DNA from: Chaetoderma sp. LZ-2023a
Taxonomy: Eukaryota > Mollusca > Caudofoveata > Chaetodermatida > Chaetodermatidae
Assembly (NCBI GenBank): GCA_034401795.1
Contig: CM067371.1
Location: forward strand, 84,848,783-84,912,782
Direction of reading: 5' to 3'
Length of the DNA stretch: 64,000 nucleotides
Numbering within the stretch: position 1 is the stretch's first letter; the number at the start of each line of letters is the position of its first letter. The position numbers and the translations under genes were made by a program. This document shows positions 35,886-46,140 of the stretch, piece by piece. Below the pieces are notes generated by a model, which searched no databases, was not told the DNA's origin, and saw only the letters and a list, made by a program, of their open reading frames with translations.

Positions 35886-37020
35886 TTTGATGTTCATTGA
35901 AGTGTGAAAAGCAGCTTACAGTCACTTTCTTTTGATATACAAGTAGTTGTTAGCGGGCAATGCATCCATACACATTGGTTGGTTACTGTATATGGAGAAA
36001 ATCCCATGAAATTACGGCCTGGATATGATGCTCAGTGATCCGTGAAGCGTAATAGTTATGCTGCCCTACATATGATAGACACATCTTTATGCCATGATGC
36101 ATCAGATCAATATACACAGTTTGGTGTCGATTATATGTGAAAATGCTGTGAACCTATCAGGTGTGGACACAAAAGCATACACAGAACTGTCTATTTGAGT
36201 TACTCTACCATATTCAGTGAACCATGGACTGTAGGTCACGCTCACCTACATATACATTTGATACATGGCACACCTTTACACAAACTTTGGTTACTGCATA
36301 TGAAAAACTTGAAAATACGGCCTGCACAAAATTTGTTCTATGATGTTCAGTGCACCGTTAAAACTAGGTCATACTGACCTAGATCCGGTATACGACACAT
36401 TTTAAAACTATAATGCATCCATATACCAAGTGAGTCTTAAACTATGGTCCAGCCAAAAAAACATGGAAAAACAGATGCATGCACAGACACACTCAGGCGG
36501 ACACACACACATGGAAAAAGTGATTACTATGCATATAAATATTTAAACTGTATATGATTATATTCGCCTGTTGTAGACATATCTGTAGCACTCATTCTAT
36601 TATAATTCATTTGATGTTGTTATAAGTGTTTATTTAAACAAGCACATTGTGAGTGTAGGTTCAAAACTCTGCACAATCTAGTCTGGGTAAGAAAATGTTG
36701 ACAATTCTGTATTATTATGTCTTTCAAGTGAGATTACTCTGGTATAATTATGGTCAGATGGCACTGTCTCCTCCTACTTAAACTTGTTGTGTCCCAATAA
36801 CTAGAGAAAGATGAGATGCTTGTTGATTTCTGTAAAACTTACCCAGCATGCAATGTCATGACTCCATATTTGTTGAAACTAAATCGAGCAGAAATCAACA
36901 GGTATCAGACATATCTGGGGGAAAATGATTCTCGAGTCAATGGGACATGGGAAATTTAATATCTGCTGAAATAAAATTGTGTTTTATGGTTGAAAATCTT
37001 TGTGATGCTGACCAAGCATA
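35886..37020. other. Intergenic, relics of the ~160-bp repeat
   Basis: Blocks such as 'cagtgaaccatggactgtag', 'ggtcatactgacctag' and 'ttatgaaaa' near 36200-36400 resemble the repeat of 12190-13010. I see no gene. Confidence 0.4.
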
Positions 37021-37027
37021 TTTAGGC

Positions 37028-37256
37028 ATACAAAGAAGAAGTTGATGATGAGTGACAGAGAAGTTGATGATGAGTGACAGAGAAGTTGATGATGAGTGAC
37101 AGAGAAGTTGATGATGAGTGACAGAGAAGTTGATGATGAGTGACAGAAGTTGATGATGAGTGACAGAGAAGTTGATGATGAGTGACAGAGAAGTTGATGA
37201 TGAGTGACAGAGAAGTTGATGATGAGTGACAGAGAAGTTGATGATGAGTGACAGAT
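37028..37256. repeat. 22-bp minisatellite, ~10 units
   Basis: Unit agaagttgatgatgagtgac plus 'ag'. One unit near 37141 is 20 bp. Frames such as HHQLLCHSSST are repeat artefacts. Confidence 0.92.
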
Positions 37257-37435
37257 CAGAAATAAGGTAAATTGTTTCCAAAACAAAAACTGAAACACGT
37301 TAGTATTAAGAAATGGTCTGTTAAAAACTTTATTCCAATTATGTTCAAAATATTCAACATGGTTTATTTTATTTTGTGACATTAATATCTGAGCTGTACT
37401 GCACATAATATGCCCCAGCTTTAGGTGGTATAGAT
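37257..37435. repeat. Half H palindrome region
   Basis: Contains 'ccaaaacaaaaactgaaaca', 'aagaaatggtctgtt' and a single arm 'ttcaaaatattcaacat' (about 37338), the usual flank of the H palindromes. Confidence 0.45.
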
Positions 37436-37639
37436 AACAAGAGGCCCAAGGGCCTGTGACGCTCACCTGAACCATTAGCATCACAACTATTTGCATTTAA
37501 ATAGGCATGATGAATAATTTTGGGAAAATCTAAGCTGGCCATAAAACACGATTGACCCATCAAATTCTCATTTGTTCTCTTGAAGCCTATCGTCATCGGA
37601 TCATTCCATCAAAGTTTTGTTGAAATTGAGCCATTGATG

Positions 37640-37660
37640 AAGTAGTAGTAGCAGTAGTAC

Positions 37661-37708
<48 letters not shown>

Positions 37709-37709
37709 C

Positions 37710-37740
<31 letters not shown>

Positions 37741-37755
37741 TAGTAGTAGTAGCAG
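37640..37755. repeat. (TAG)n microsatellite
   Basis: About 38 mostly perfect TAG/CAG trinucleotides, interrupted once by 'tgtag'. It lies inside the repeat at 37436-38302. Confidence 0.95.
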
Positions 37756-37924
37756 TCAAAAAAATTAATCAATAAAATTCCTGTATTCAACTTCGGAAAC
37801 ATATGCCCATAGGATCCTTCTAGTGGTTGCATTGATATCTGGCCATTGGTTAAGGAATAGTGTTTCAAAGGATTTACGAAAAATTTTTGGAAAATCCAAA
37901 ATGGATGATGAAAAAATTCAGCAT

Positions 37925-38003
37925 GAAATGTTAAATATTAAACATCATCGCCATTGGTTATAAAGACTCTGCTACTCTGCATAATATCCGGCGGTAGCGG
38001 TGA
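37925..38003 (-). pseudogene. Duplicate of gene B 3' coding end
   Basis: 79 bp aligns with 39789-39867 with about six mismatches. On the - strand it covers the last 22 codons of gene B, the TAA stop and 13 bp beyond. The reading frame is kept; at least two changes are silent and three alter residues (Pro to Leu, Val to Met, Asp to Gly). Homology stops sharply on both sides and the flanks belong to the dispersed repeat at 37436-38302. No acceptor AG precedes it closely. It is best read as a gene fragment carried in a repeat; an alternative last exon is less likely. Confidence 0.8.
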
Positions 38004-38454
38004 CCAATTGACCAATCAAAATTCTGAAGCCTAGACCAATAGGGTCATTCCAGCCTAATTAGGTTGAAATCTGCCCAGCGGTTAATGAGTAACGTTTTGA
38101 CAATCTCCAGATTTTCACCCAAAAAATTGCAGAATCAAAATTCTGTATATAAGTTCTGAAGCGTACTCCAATAGGGTCGTAGACAAATTTGGTTGAAATC
38201 CACCAAGCGGTTAATGAGGTGTAGCATTTTTAAGCGAAAGTTGACGGACGGTGACCATGGCATAAGTTCACTTGGAAATTCTGGCCAGGTGAGTTAAAAA
38301 TTGTAAATCTTAGCCCTTGTATGCCTAAATACCAGCCTCTATTCTTCATTTAGATACATCTCTCAATAGCAGAATTGTCAAAATGTACAACCAGTGATAT
38401 AACATGTTAAACACCAAAAAAATTGAACCCTAAATAATATGAGTTTTAATAAAT

Positions 38455-38490
38455 ATATATATAAATAAATGTATATATATATATATATAT
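38455..38490. repeat. AT-rich (TA)n tract
   Basis: Short imperfect TA repeat around 'gtatatatatatatatat'. Confidence 0.8.
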
Positions 38491-38739
38491 CCTGAATAAA
38501 TTGTGCAAGACGTAACAAAGGCAAATTAAATTTAAAACAGCGATATAGTGATTCTAGGAACAAACATTTTCTAAATAATCAATTGATCCCCTGTCCCGCT
38601 ATTTCTTATCGCAGTATATATTCCATATTTGTATAACATTAACAAAATCATACTTAACATTTACAGTACATAACGATAACCACATTGAAAGACCTGTATA
38701 ATTATCACAGATACGAAAATATATCATCAGATGTCAATT

Positions 38740-39095
38740 AAAACAAGAGCAATCAGAGATTGCAAACCCTCCCATTTTTGTCACATTGTAAAATATTTTA
38801 GGATTTTCCCAATTTGTTCAGATCACTCAAAAAACTGTTGAATCCTAGTGTGTGGTCACACCCTTTCTTGCATTAAAATTTGAGCCAAATCGGACCTGTA
38901 GTTTCCAAGATATCCATAAATCAAGAATTTAATCAGATCCGGATCCGAGCTCTTTCATCCGGATCATGGCCAAAGTTTGGCAATCATCTTGTACAGAAAG
39001 TTTCTTCATGCGTTAGAATTTGAGCGAAATTGGATTAGTAGTTTTCTGAGAAACAGACAGAGGCAGGCAGACAGGCAGGCAGGTAGACAGGTGGG

Positions 39096-39154
<59 letters not shown>

Positions 39155-39205
39155 ACACAGATAGATACCCGATTGCAATACCCTCTTCCCGTTACAGGGC
39201 GAGGG
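38740..39205. repeat. Dispersed repeat, 'agcaatcagagattgcaaa' family
   Basis: Starts 'acaagagcaatcagagattg' and contains 'aatttgagccaaatcggacc' and 'gtttccaagatatcc'. It ends 'gcgagggtaataaa'. A second copy is at 50835-51240 and a relic at 57890-58030. The (AGGC)n tract sits in its 3' part, where the other copies have only 'acagacag'. Confidence 0.7.
39062..39156. repeat. (AGGC)n microsatellite
   Basis: About 22 units, mostly perfect GGCA repeats, seeded inside the repeat at 38740-39205. Confidence 0.95.
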
Positions 39206-39404
39206 TAATAAAACACTGCCTTTTATATATTAAATACAGTATTTAAAATAACATCTACCGTAAATGTCATCCAATTACATAAACTAATACATGAATAAGA
39301 TTGCATACAGCAAAGTGAAAACGTACCTGTCGCCCTCTCCCACGCTCACCTGACTACCACCTTCACAACTTAACTGTATGACTGCTGCAAGGCACCAGAC
39401 AATA
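39206..39404. other. Downstream flank of gene B
   Basis: AT-rich, no recognised feature. Confidence 0.3.
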
Positions 39405-39475
39405 ATTTCAATGGACAATAGCCACCAACAACTTTCAGTCAAATTGTTTTCAAAATATTCAGCATCTCCAGAGTT
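39405..39475. repeat. H palindrome, right arm only
   Basis: 'tagccaccaacaactttcag' through 'gttttcaaaatattcagca' matches the right arm of the foldback at 17783-17890; the left arm is absent. Confidence 0.65.
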
Positions 39476-39495
39476 AAATGCTAAGGCTGTCTATA

Positions 39496-39501
39496 TTTAT
39501 T
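39496..39501 (-). terminator. Candidate polyadenylation signal of gene B
   Basis: AATAAA on the - strand, about 300 nt after the gene B stop. It is the nearest canonical signal I see; use is inferred. Confidence 0.4.
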
Positions 39502-39639
39502 ATACTTACGGATTAACGATATTTTTCTTGGAGACAATATATCTGCCTTGGAAGCAATATCTAAGCATGTAAAGTATTTGGTTAGAGAATTTATGCTCAA
39601 CAGACCTGATGGGATAAATATCCTACGGTATAATGTAAG

Positions 39640-39742
39640 AAATATTGTGTTGAATATTTTGAAGCTAATTTCATTGGAAACCATTATGGCCTAAGGCAGC
39701 AATGACTTCCAGTCAAATTCACTTCAAAATATTCAACAGTTT
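39640..39742. repeat. H palindrome in gene B 3' flank
   Basis: 'gtgttgaatattttgaagct' and 'cttcaaaatattcaacag' arms with a 'ggcctaaggcagcaatg' core. It would lie in the gene B 3' UTR and could fold there. Confidence 0.7.
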
Positions 39743-39802
39743 TCTTGTATATGGTTGTCATAGAAATAAGAGTTTTGATTTCAAAAAGCGAAATGTTAAA
39801 TA

Positions 39803-41493
39803 TTAAACGTCATCGTCATTGGTTATAAAGACTCTGCTACTCTGCACAATATCAGGTGGTGGCGGTGATTCGTTGATTAACACCGCACTCACCCCCTCCT
39901 TTACATGGTAATTATCATTACTGTTACTTGTCATGGTTTTGGTTAATGATTTAATGTCAAGATCAGATTTGGGTGTATCAAGGACAGTTTCTGGTACACT
40001 AAGGACAGTATTACTATCAGTATCAGATGTAAGGGCCGGTGGAGAAAGCGCAGGATGCGGGAGGTTAACTGACTCGTGCTTGTTATCTACAGGCTGACTG
40101 AACAGTTTCTGCTGTCTTTCAGCAACAAATCGTGGAATGCCTAACTCAGGAGGAAAAGGCAGTCTGAATGGGTTCCCCGATGACGCAGACACTGGTCGTC
40201 TCATATCTGGTGATTTGCATGGACGAGGGCGGATACGTCCTTCAACTTTTAATACTCCTGTTTTGTCATCTTCCCTTTGTTCTGTGGCTGAGACTGTATC
40301 TTGAGAAGTACATGTATCAGGCAGTCTATAACTGAAGGATGGTGTAGCTGTAGATGAGCTATTATTACTATTATTATTGTTATCATTGGTATTTATATCA
40401 CCTTCATCTGCACCTTTCAAATTACAATCAACACGCTTCTTACTATTTAAGATATTATCAATTCTCTTTCTCGCTAGCTCAGGAATAAGCTTATCTAATT
40501 CTGGATCAGACTTTGCCAGTTTATTCTGTTTCTCCTTTTCTTTCAGCGTCAGCTTGTCATTTTCCCTCTTCTGGATCAGCCATTGATCATAAGACATCCT
40601 GGCCTTCACAGGAGTTAAGTTAGAGCTGTCTACTTCTGGAGTCTTTGCTCGTTGTTTTAAAGGTGATGTATCACGCGTGTGTGGGCCTTTAGATGGTTTA
40701 GGCACCTTTAACCTAATGCTACCTGATACTGGGCGCTTGTACACAAATTTTGTCTCTGATACAGATTGGACAAAGTCAGGCTTTGTGTTAATTTCTTTGG
40801 ATGTTTGATCTTGTAGCTCTGCAGAGCTGTCACCTTTCACAGTCCCTGTTAATGGCACTTGCTGATGGCCAGTCCTGTCAGCATTCTGTGCCTCTGTAAG
40901 CTTTTTCTCTTTTTGCTTTGCATGCCGAGATTCCTTATTCTTTGACTTAAACCACGCTCTTTGAGCTTCCTCACACTGAATAGCACGCTCAACTTTACCT
41001 TCCAGTGCTTCCTGTTTTGTGTGACGATCTGCAACCTTCTTCTTATGTTTCTTTTGCTTCTCTGCTCTATACAGTTGATTCTTTGTCCGTAGCCATGCCT
41101 GTATCGCAGGCTCTGGGGAAGTCTTAAGATGGTGATCAACAGGCACCACTGGTACACTAATACTCTGTGTGGAAGACATATGAACAGTATTTAATATTTC
41201 TTTTGTGTCTTTTGTTTGTCCAACAGTGGAATGCAACATATTTGGTAAGCTATTAGTCTTTTTATTCTGCACAAGTTTGCTATCACTACCTGTTTTATTC
41301 GGCCTTCTTAAGGGCTCACCATATATATGTTTGGTCATACCGTTAACATAATGTTTGCTTTGCCGAGATCTGGTTCTGCCCCTTTCACTAAGATCACTAT
41401 CACATCTGCGGACAGGCAAATGCACCAATGGTTCCCAGGCAGTAAGACTACCATGTTGGAAGAGGTCTTCAGTGCTCAGAGATTCCTCATCAG
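39803..41493 (-). CDS. Gene B, 3' coding exon (coiled-coil protein)
   Basis: A 1691-nt exon after acceptor tttgtttaaacag|CTGATG. The frame upstream of the acceptor is closed by TAA, so the exon must start there. It needs two bases to complete a codon, exactly what the exon at 49796-50768 supplies, and ends at TAA 39803-39805. The 562 residues are hydrophilic, Lys/Glu-rich, with three helical modules containing Trp (IQAWLRTKNQLYR, QRAWFKSKNKESR, YDQWLIQKRENDK), an Asn/Ser run, and RRPVSASSGNPFRLPFPPEL near the C-terminus. W-x2/3-K modules of this kind occur in CCDC181/CCDC34/MAP9-type cilia or microtubule proteins, but I do not recognise the gene. A 79-bp copy of its end lies at 37925-38003. 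Confidence 0.8.
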
Positions 41494-42147
41494 CTGTTTA
41501 AACAAATTATAAACACATTTAATAAGGTAATCCGTAAATACACTGTAAAGGTGGGAGAAGATTAACCCAGTAAAAAAACCAGCCTCTGCAGTGGGCTTGA
41601 AAAATGTCCATATATATGGCAAGAGAAGACTTTTTGAAACCTTACCACTGGAATGACTGGCTCAAAAATAGAGCCAGTCATTACAGTGGTAACTTTTAAA
41701 AAATATTATTTTATTGGGCTCTAAATTGGCATTTACTATGCTATTTTCTAGACCATTAAATAGTTAATAAAGAAATGATGATTTACTTGTAGCCTTAACC
41801 CAGCGAAAGTTTCTAGAGTTTAATTATTTTAAACGATTCATTAATTTGGATGTTGTAACATGTTCCATGAAATTATGATTCAATGTAACTAATGTTGTTT
41901 TAACCAGCATCTCAAGAAGATTACTCAAACTTATCAATGATACAATTCTATATATATATATTATATCTCAGATATAATATTCAAAAAGGCTACCTGGCAA
42001 GTCTATTACATTTCACAGAACTCTATCCTAGTCTTGATACAAAATCACCCATGCTACACCCTCCAATTTGCAGTATGTATGTATTCTATCAGTTTGTCAA
42101 AGCAGCAGACATACATGCGTTTAGTTTTATAACAAAGAAACTTCATG
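41494..42147 (-). other. Gene B intron, 3' part
   Basis: Intronic sequence between the DIRS element and the acceptor. It contains one P MITE (41563-41768); I see nothing else. Confidence 0.6.
41563..41768. mobile_element. Family P MITE in gene B intron
   Basis: 'gattaacccagtaaaaaaac' start and 'ccattaaatagttaat' end. The hairpin is centred on 'ggctcaaaaatagagcc', a changed loop. Confidence 0.72.
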
Positions 42148-42186
42148 AATCAAAAAAGCATCCGCTTTTGTTTCTACGAGAATTCT

Positions 42187-42346
42187 TAATACTTACCAGA
42201 TGTACTATTATGATAATGTCTATTATCTAGTCTAGCTCAAAATAAACAATTAAAACTCCGCACTCTCCTGGTCCTGCCCCTACTGTGTCCGGGAATACCA
42301 TAGCCGCAGGTACCGAGTCAATTCCCAATCACAGTCAGATTCGTCT
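42187..42346. repeat. E1 left inverted terminal repeat
   Basis: From 'taatacttaccagatgtac' to 'cagattcgtct'. It is almost identical, reversed, to 48762-48922 (one difference noticed: 'actctcctgg' against 'actatcctgg'). Confidence 0.92.
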
Positions 42347-42412
42347 TATGTTTGCCTTGGCAAACTGCGAAAGCAGCTCAGCCTCACCCCAGCGGGGCGG
42401 CTGAGGCAGGGC

Positions 42413-42514
42413 CATAGTACATCTGGTAAGTATTAAGAATTCTCGTAGAAACAAAAGCGGATGCTTTTTTGATTCTACTTCGAATAATACTTACCAGATG
42501 TACTATTATGATAA
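42413..42514. repeat. E1 internal complementary region (ICR)
   Basis: Itself an imperfect palindrome: 'catagtacatctggtaagta' ... 'tacttaccagatgtactatt'. The inner part reads as reverse-complement left end (..ggatgcttttttgatt) running into reverse-complement right end (attctacttcgaataa), overlapping by att. Confidence 0.92.
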
Positions 42515-43122
42515 ACTCCGGATTTCGACAGCCAGAAAATGCCGGTGGGAGGAGGTGAGGCTCGAACCAGCACTCATCTACCATCCAACAGAGAAGGTTA
42601 TGAAGAGACTAGAACCCTGGCATACGCTTGGGTTCTGCTATCTGACTCATAGAGTGCTAAACTTCCATGGTCTAGACCGCGCTCCCCCCCCCTCTTTTGT
42701 CCGCACAAAATTCAGAGGGCTGTCACTGGGGATGCAACACCCACCAGACCCGTGTCAGCCCCAAGTCTCAGCTAGGGCAGTCCAGTAGAGTGCAAAGAAG
42801 CTACTACAACTTCTAACTTTGAAAAAATATCAGTATATCGATTAGATTTTCAAATTGGAATGAGTCTAATGTCTGGTTGACAGGATAAGAATACTCTTGT
42901 ACCAGACTATTTACCTAAGCAGTCTGGTATTTCGACTGTAAGTAAATATATTTATAGTCACTTAATTAATGTAAACACTCACCATTTGTGAGTGCTTGAT
43001 CTTTTCTTGATCATCACAGGAGCTCGGCCCAATCCACGGTCGTACTCAGTCATGTGCATAGCGTTTGTTCAGTGTAGGCGGAAGACTTTAGTGATGTGTG
43101 CGAAGTAGTGGTCGGACGTGGC
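42515..43122 (-). other. E1 region between ICR and recombinase
   Basis: Non-coding 3' part of the element. It has a C-run at 42683-42692 and 'ggttcgagcc' on the - strand, which is not part of a foldable tRNA. No frame is supported. Confidence 0.5.
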
Positions 43123-44682
43123 TTAGTTTAGGTTTGACAGATTGGCGACGGCTACCGGATTAAGTGAGCTGGAGATGTCGCGAAGGTAGAAATCAGTGAA
43201 TGACGACTCGGCATGCCATTGTGCTACAGACATCACCTCCTCTAATGAGACACCCGTATAAAGGGCCGATGCTGCTGCTAGTGCTCGGACCTGATGGGCA
43301 TTCGCATGATCAATTTGCTTTCCTGTAGCGATTTTGTGTGACATCTTAATAGCGTCAACTATCCAACGAGAAATAGTATCTTTCGAGGCACGTAAATGGG
43401 GAGCTTTGAGACATAACCACAGAGATTTCGGGTCGTCCCTCCACTCATTAGTACGTTTCTTATACATTTTAAGACATCTGACAGGACACCAAACAGAAGA
43501 GTTTGGGTCATGTCTAGTTAAACTTGGCAAATTGATCGGCTGTCCTGGATATTTAAGTGACTGATTCTTTGACAGGAAACAAAGACGTGGAAGTAGTCGT
43601 AAACCTTCACCCGTGACGACAAAACGGTCTTGTTCGGCAGAAAGCGCATGAATTTCGCTTCTCCTTCTCGCCGATGCTGCTGCAACCAAGAAAACTGATT
43701 TAATAGTTAACAGTTTAATATCAATAGATCTAATCGGTTCAAAAGGAGCTTGTCCTAAAACCTGTAGAGCAAGATATAGATTCCATGATGGGATAGGAAT
43801 TGGCTGTCTAGGTCGCAGATTGCTCATTCCTTTGATAACTTCATTCAAGGTGTCATTCTCCACTCCTTCAACAGTGAGACTGGGAATGACTGAAGCTAAT
43901 GCAGACTTATATGCTGCTAGGGTAGAAGGTACAAGTTTGTCAACTTCGTATAAATGACAGATAAAATCCGCTACATGTTGAACAGATGCAGAAAAGGGAT
44001 TAATATCTCCTCTCTCACACCACTGTGCAAATTTGTTGATTCTATAATTATATGTCTTTGTGGTTGAAACTCTTCTGGCTGAAGCAACAAACTTCGCTGC
44101 TTGCTCAGAAAAGCCACCCTCAATTGCACGCTGCTTGACAACATCCATGCAGTCAATTTGAACATTTCCGGTCTGTCGTGGAGGTACAGACCCTTGTTCT
44201 GAGAGATTAGATCTCTGGCGTCTGGCAGAGAGACTGGATTGCAGACCAGAAGGTCCAGCAGATCCGTAAACCATGATCGGCCTGGCCAATACGGGGCGAT
44301 CAGTAGTACCTGGCACTCCCCCTCTCTTATTTTTGCCAGAACTTTCGGGATGAGAATTGTTGGAGGGTACGCATACGCGTACATCCCCTCCCAACTTATT
44401 GCCAGTGCATCTACTGCTAAGGCTAGCGGGTCCGGGATCGGTGACACGGAAGTGACCATCTTTGCGTTTTGATTCATCGCAAACAGGTCGACATTTGGCT
44501 TGCCCCATTGTTTGAATAGAACCTCCGCTACCGATTGGTTGAGCTGCCATTCCATCGGACGACAAACCGTCCTTCGACTGAGAGCATCCGCTAGGATGTT
44601 CAATCTTCCTGGAATGCGTGCTGCCCGAAGAATAAGATTCTTCTCTTGGCACCACAGCAGAAGGTTCCAAACCATCATACAC
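43123..44682 (-). CDS. E1 tyrosine recombinase
   Basis: Open for about 519 residues with no internal stop. The N-terminal 160 residues overlap the RT/RNase H frame (43971-44682) and are low in complexity, so the true start is probably inside; the upstream-most start codon is not ATG. From about residue 185 there is a SAM-like core-binding region (STTKTYNYRINKFAQWC ... TLAAYKSALASVIP), then the catalytic domain: Arg in SARRRSEIHAL (about 340), HxxR as HQVR (463-466), Trp-His in AQWHAESS (489-490) and the Tyr nucleophile in FTDFYLRD (499; codon 43186-43188). All key residues are present. In DIRS elements this enzyme integrates the circular cDNA without target duplication. Confidence 0.92.
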   Translation of the reverse strand: MYDGLEPSAVVPREESYSSGSTHSRKIEHPSGCSQSKDGLSSDGMAAQPIGSGGSIQTMGQAKCRPVCDESKRKDGHFRVTDPGPASLSSRCTGNKLGGDVRVCVPSNNSHPESSGKNKRGGVPGTTDRPVLARPIMVYGSAGPSGLQSSLSARRQRSNLSEQGSVPPRQTGNVQIDCMDVVKQRAIEGGFSEQAAKFVASARRVSTTKTYNYRINKFAQWCERGDINPFSASVQHVADFICHLYEVDKLVPSTLAAYKSALASVIPSLTVEGVENDTLNEVIKGMSNLRPRQPIPIPSWNLYLALQVLGQAPFEPIRSIDIKLLTIKSVFLVAAASARRRSEIHALSAEQDRFVVTGEGLRLLPRLCFLSKNQSLKYPGQPINLPSLTRHDPNSSVWCPVRCLKMYKKRTNEWRDDPKSLWLCLKAPHLRASKDTISRWIVDAIKMSHKIATGKQIDHANAHQVRALAAASALYTGVSLEEVMSVAQWHAESSFTDFYLRDISSSLNPVAVANLSNLN

Positions 44683-45941
44683 AACTCTGGTGATCTCGTC
44701 CCGCCCTGGCGGTTCAAATAAGACACCACTGTCGAGTTATCTGTCCTTATTAGGACAACTTTGCCTTGAATCAGGCTCTCGAACTTTCGAAGTGCTAATA
44801 CCACCGCTAGCAGTTCGAGCACATTGATATGTTTCTGCGCATTGGTCCGATCCCATTCCCCTGACACTGACTGATTGTCCAATACAGCTCCCCAACCCGT
44901 CAACGATGCATCCGTAAAGATGGACATCTGAGGTTGAGGAGGTTGTAGCAGAACACCTCGCAGGAGATTCTGTTCGGATAACCACCACTGAAGGTGGAAT
45001 ATCAATGGTTCTTTGACTGGAATCCTCAGAGATAACGGATCCGTTTTCTGAGACCAGAATGACATTAGATACATCTGAATTGGCCTGCGCCTGAGTGCCG
45101 CATATGGAACCACCCTCTCCAGAGATACTAGTAACCCCAGTATCCTGAGAAACTGGCGCGCCGTCAGATAGGCTCCTAGAGAAACCGACTCCAAAACTGC
45201 AATCAGGCTTTTGACTCTGCTCTCCGCCGGAAAAGCTACGCCGTCCCTGAGATTGAAAAAGATTCCCAGATAGACAAACTCCTGGGATGGAGTCAGTTCT
45301 GATTTCTCTAGATTTACAATCCACCCTAGATCCTTTAATAAGGCTAGGACTACCTGCAGATTGCTGCGCAGAGTGACTGGATTCCCCGCCTTCAGCAGCC
45401 AGTCGTCTATGTACGTGTGAACAGCTATGTTTCTCCTGCGAAGTAAAGAAGTCATGGCGAGAACCACCTTGGTGAAGACCCTCGGAGCTGTGGTCAGGCC
45501 GAACGGGAGAGCATTGAATTCCCAAACATTGTCTTGGAATGCAAAGCGAAGGTACTTCTGAAAAGGAATTGACATTGGAATATGAAAATATGCATCCTTC
45601 AGATCTATCGACACTCCCCACATGCCTTTCCTCAGCCCTGTCATTACTGCTGCAACCGTCTCCATCTGAAATTTGGGAGAAAGAATAAACTTGTTCAACG
45701 GTTTGAGATTGAGAATTGGTATCCATCCTCCGGTACGCTTCGGAACGAGGAACATAATCGAATAGAAGCCCGGAGAAGACTGATCCTTGACTAAATGAAT
45801 GGCCTTCTTCTGATGAAGAGATTGTATTTCTGACCAAATGGCGTCTAGACGATCTGATTCCCTTGGAACAGGAGTCCATATTGGAGTTGAGGTTAACGGA
45901 ACTAACGATTGATGGATGAGCCAGTCCGGATCGTAGCCGTT
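43971..45941 (-). CDS. E1 reverse transcriptase / RNase H
   Basis: Open from just after a TGA (45942-45944) to the stop at 43971; the first ATG, at 45755, gives 594 residues. Counting from it: LKPLN (17), SIDLKDAYF (49), LPFGLTTAPRVF (83), YIDD catalytic motif (115-118), VNLEKSELTP (147), then RNase H with FTDAS (D281), VLELLAV (E314), RTDNS (D339) and ADALSRR (D390). The tail after about 415 (VDLFAMNQNAKM, YAYPPTILIPKVL, LLIAPYWPGRSWF) is the region where DIRS elements often carry a methyltransferase-like domain; I give that only as likely. Upstream of the TGA the same frame continues (WTPVPRESDRLDAI follows it) into sequence homologous to E3, so the domain originally began earlier. Confidence 0.92.
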   Translation of the reverse strand, partial: NGYDPDWLIHQSLVPLTSTPIWTPVPRESDRLDAIWSEIQSLHQKKAIHLVKDQSSPGFYSIMFLVPKRTGGWIPILNLKPLNKFILSPKFQMETVAAVMTGLRKGMWGVSIDLKDAYFHIPMSIPFQKYLRFAFQDNVWEFNALPFGLTTAPRVFTKVVLAMTSLLRRRNIAVHTYIDDWLLKAGNPVTLRSNLQVVLALLKDLGWIVNLEKSELTPSQEFVYLGIFFNLRDGVAFPAESRVKSLIAVLESVSLGAYLTARQFLRILGLLVSLERVVPYAALRRRPIQMYLMSFWSQKTDPLSLRIPVKEPLIFHLQWWLSEQNLLRGVLLQPPQPQMSIFTDASLTGWGAVLDNQSVSGEWDRTNAQKHINVLELLAVVLALRKFESLIQGKVVLIRTDNSTVVSYLNRQGGTRSPELCMMVWNLLLWCQEKNLILRAARIPGRLNILADALSRRTVCRPMEWQLNQSVAEVLFKQWGKPNVDLFAMNQNAKMVTSVSPIPDPLALAVDALAISWEGMYAYAYPPTILIPKVLAKIREGECQVLLIAPYWPGRSWFTDLLDLLVCNPVSLPDARDLISQNKGLYLHDRPEMFKLTAWMLSSSVQLRVAFLSKQRSLLLQPEEFQPQRHIIIESTNLHSGVREEILIPFLHLFNM

Positions 45942-46140
45942 TCATATCCACTGACAAACTAAACAGTCGCACACGACCTGTTCCCATTGGTTTAGGAATA
46001 GCTGAAGTCTGCCTCCGACGGAAGGAATCTGCACACAATTGTCGGTAAAGATTAGCCGATAAGACGCTAAATCGCTTGGGTGAAGATTCTCGACTCCATC
46101 TGTCTCCGAAGCCATCGGTAGTGGTTCCGCCGGAAACCCG

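Larger units (their letters stand above)
37436..38302. repeat. Dispersed repeat, AACAAGAGGCCCAAGGGCC end
   Basis: Left end 'aacaagaggcccaagggcc' followed by 'gctcacctga'; right end 'ggccaggtgagttaaaaatt'. Internal blocks (accaatagggtc.ttcca, gttgaaat.tgcc.agcggtta, aggag/t) repeat two to three times. It hosts a (TAG)n tract and the gene-B-derived segment at 37925-38003. Confidence 0.65.

Noticed and set aside
36937..37496. Ser/His-rich repeat frames on the - strand
   Set aside because: Generated by the 22-bp minisatellite; no gene evidence.
37593..37868. Poly-threonine frame
   Set aside because: Translation of the (TAG)n microsatellite on the opposite strand.
39013..39216. Cys-Leu-Pro-Ala repeat frame and its Gly-Arg-Gln-Ala counterpart
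   Set aside because: Translation of the (AGGC)n microsatellite.
42535..42660. tRNA-like B box (ggttcgagcc on the - strand) in E1
   Set aside because: No A box at proper distance and no cloverleaf or acceptor stem could be formed.
44737..46038. A 433-codon Ser-rich frame on the - strand
   Set aside because: Shadow frame of the E1 RT/RNase H coding region; no domain, and the RT frame over the same bases has all catalytic motifs.
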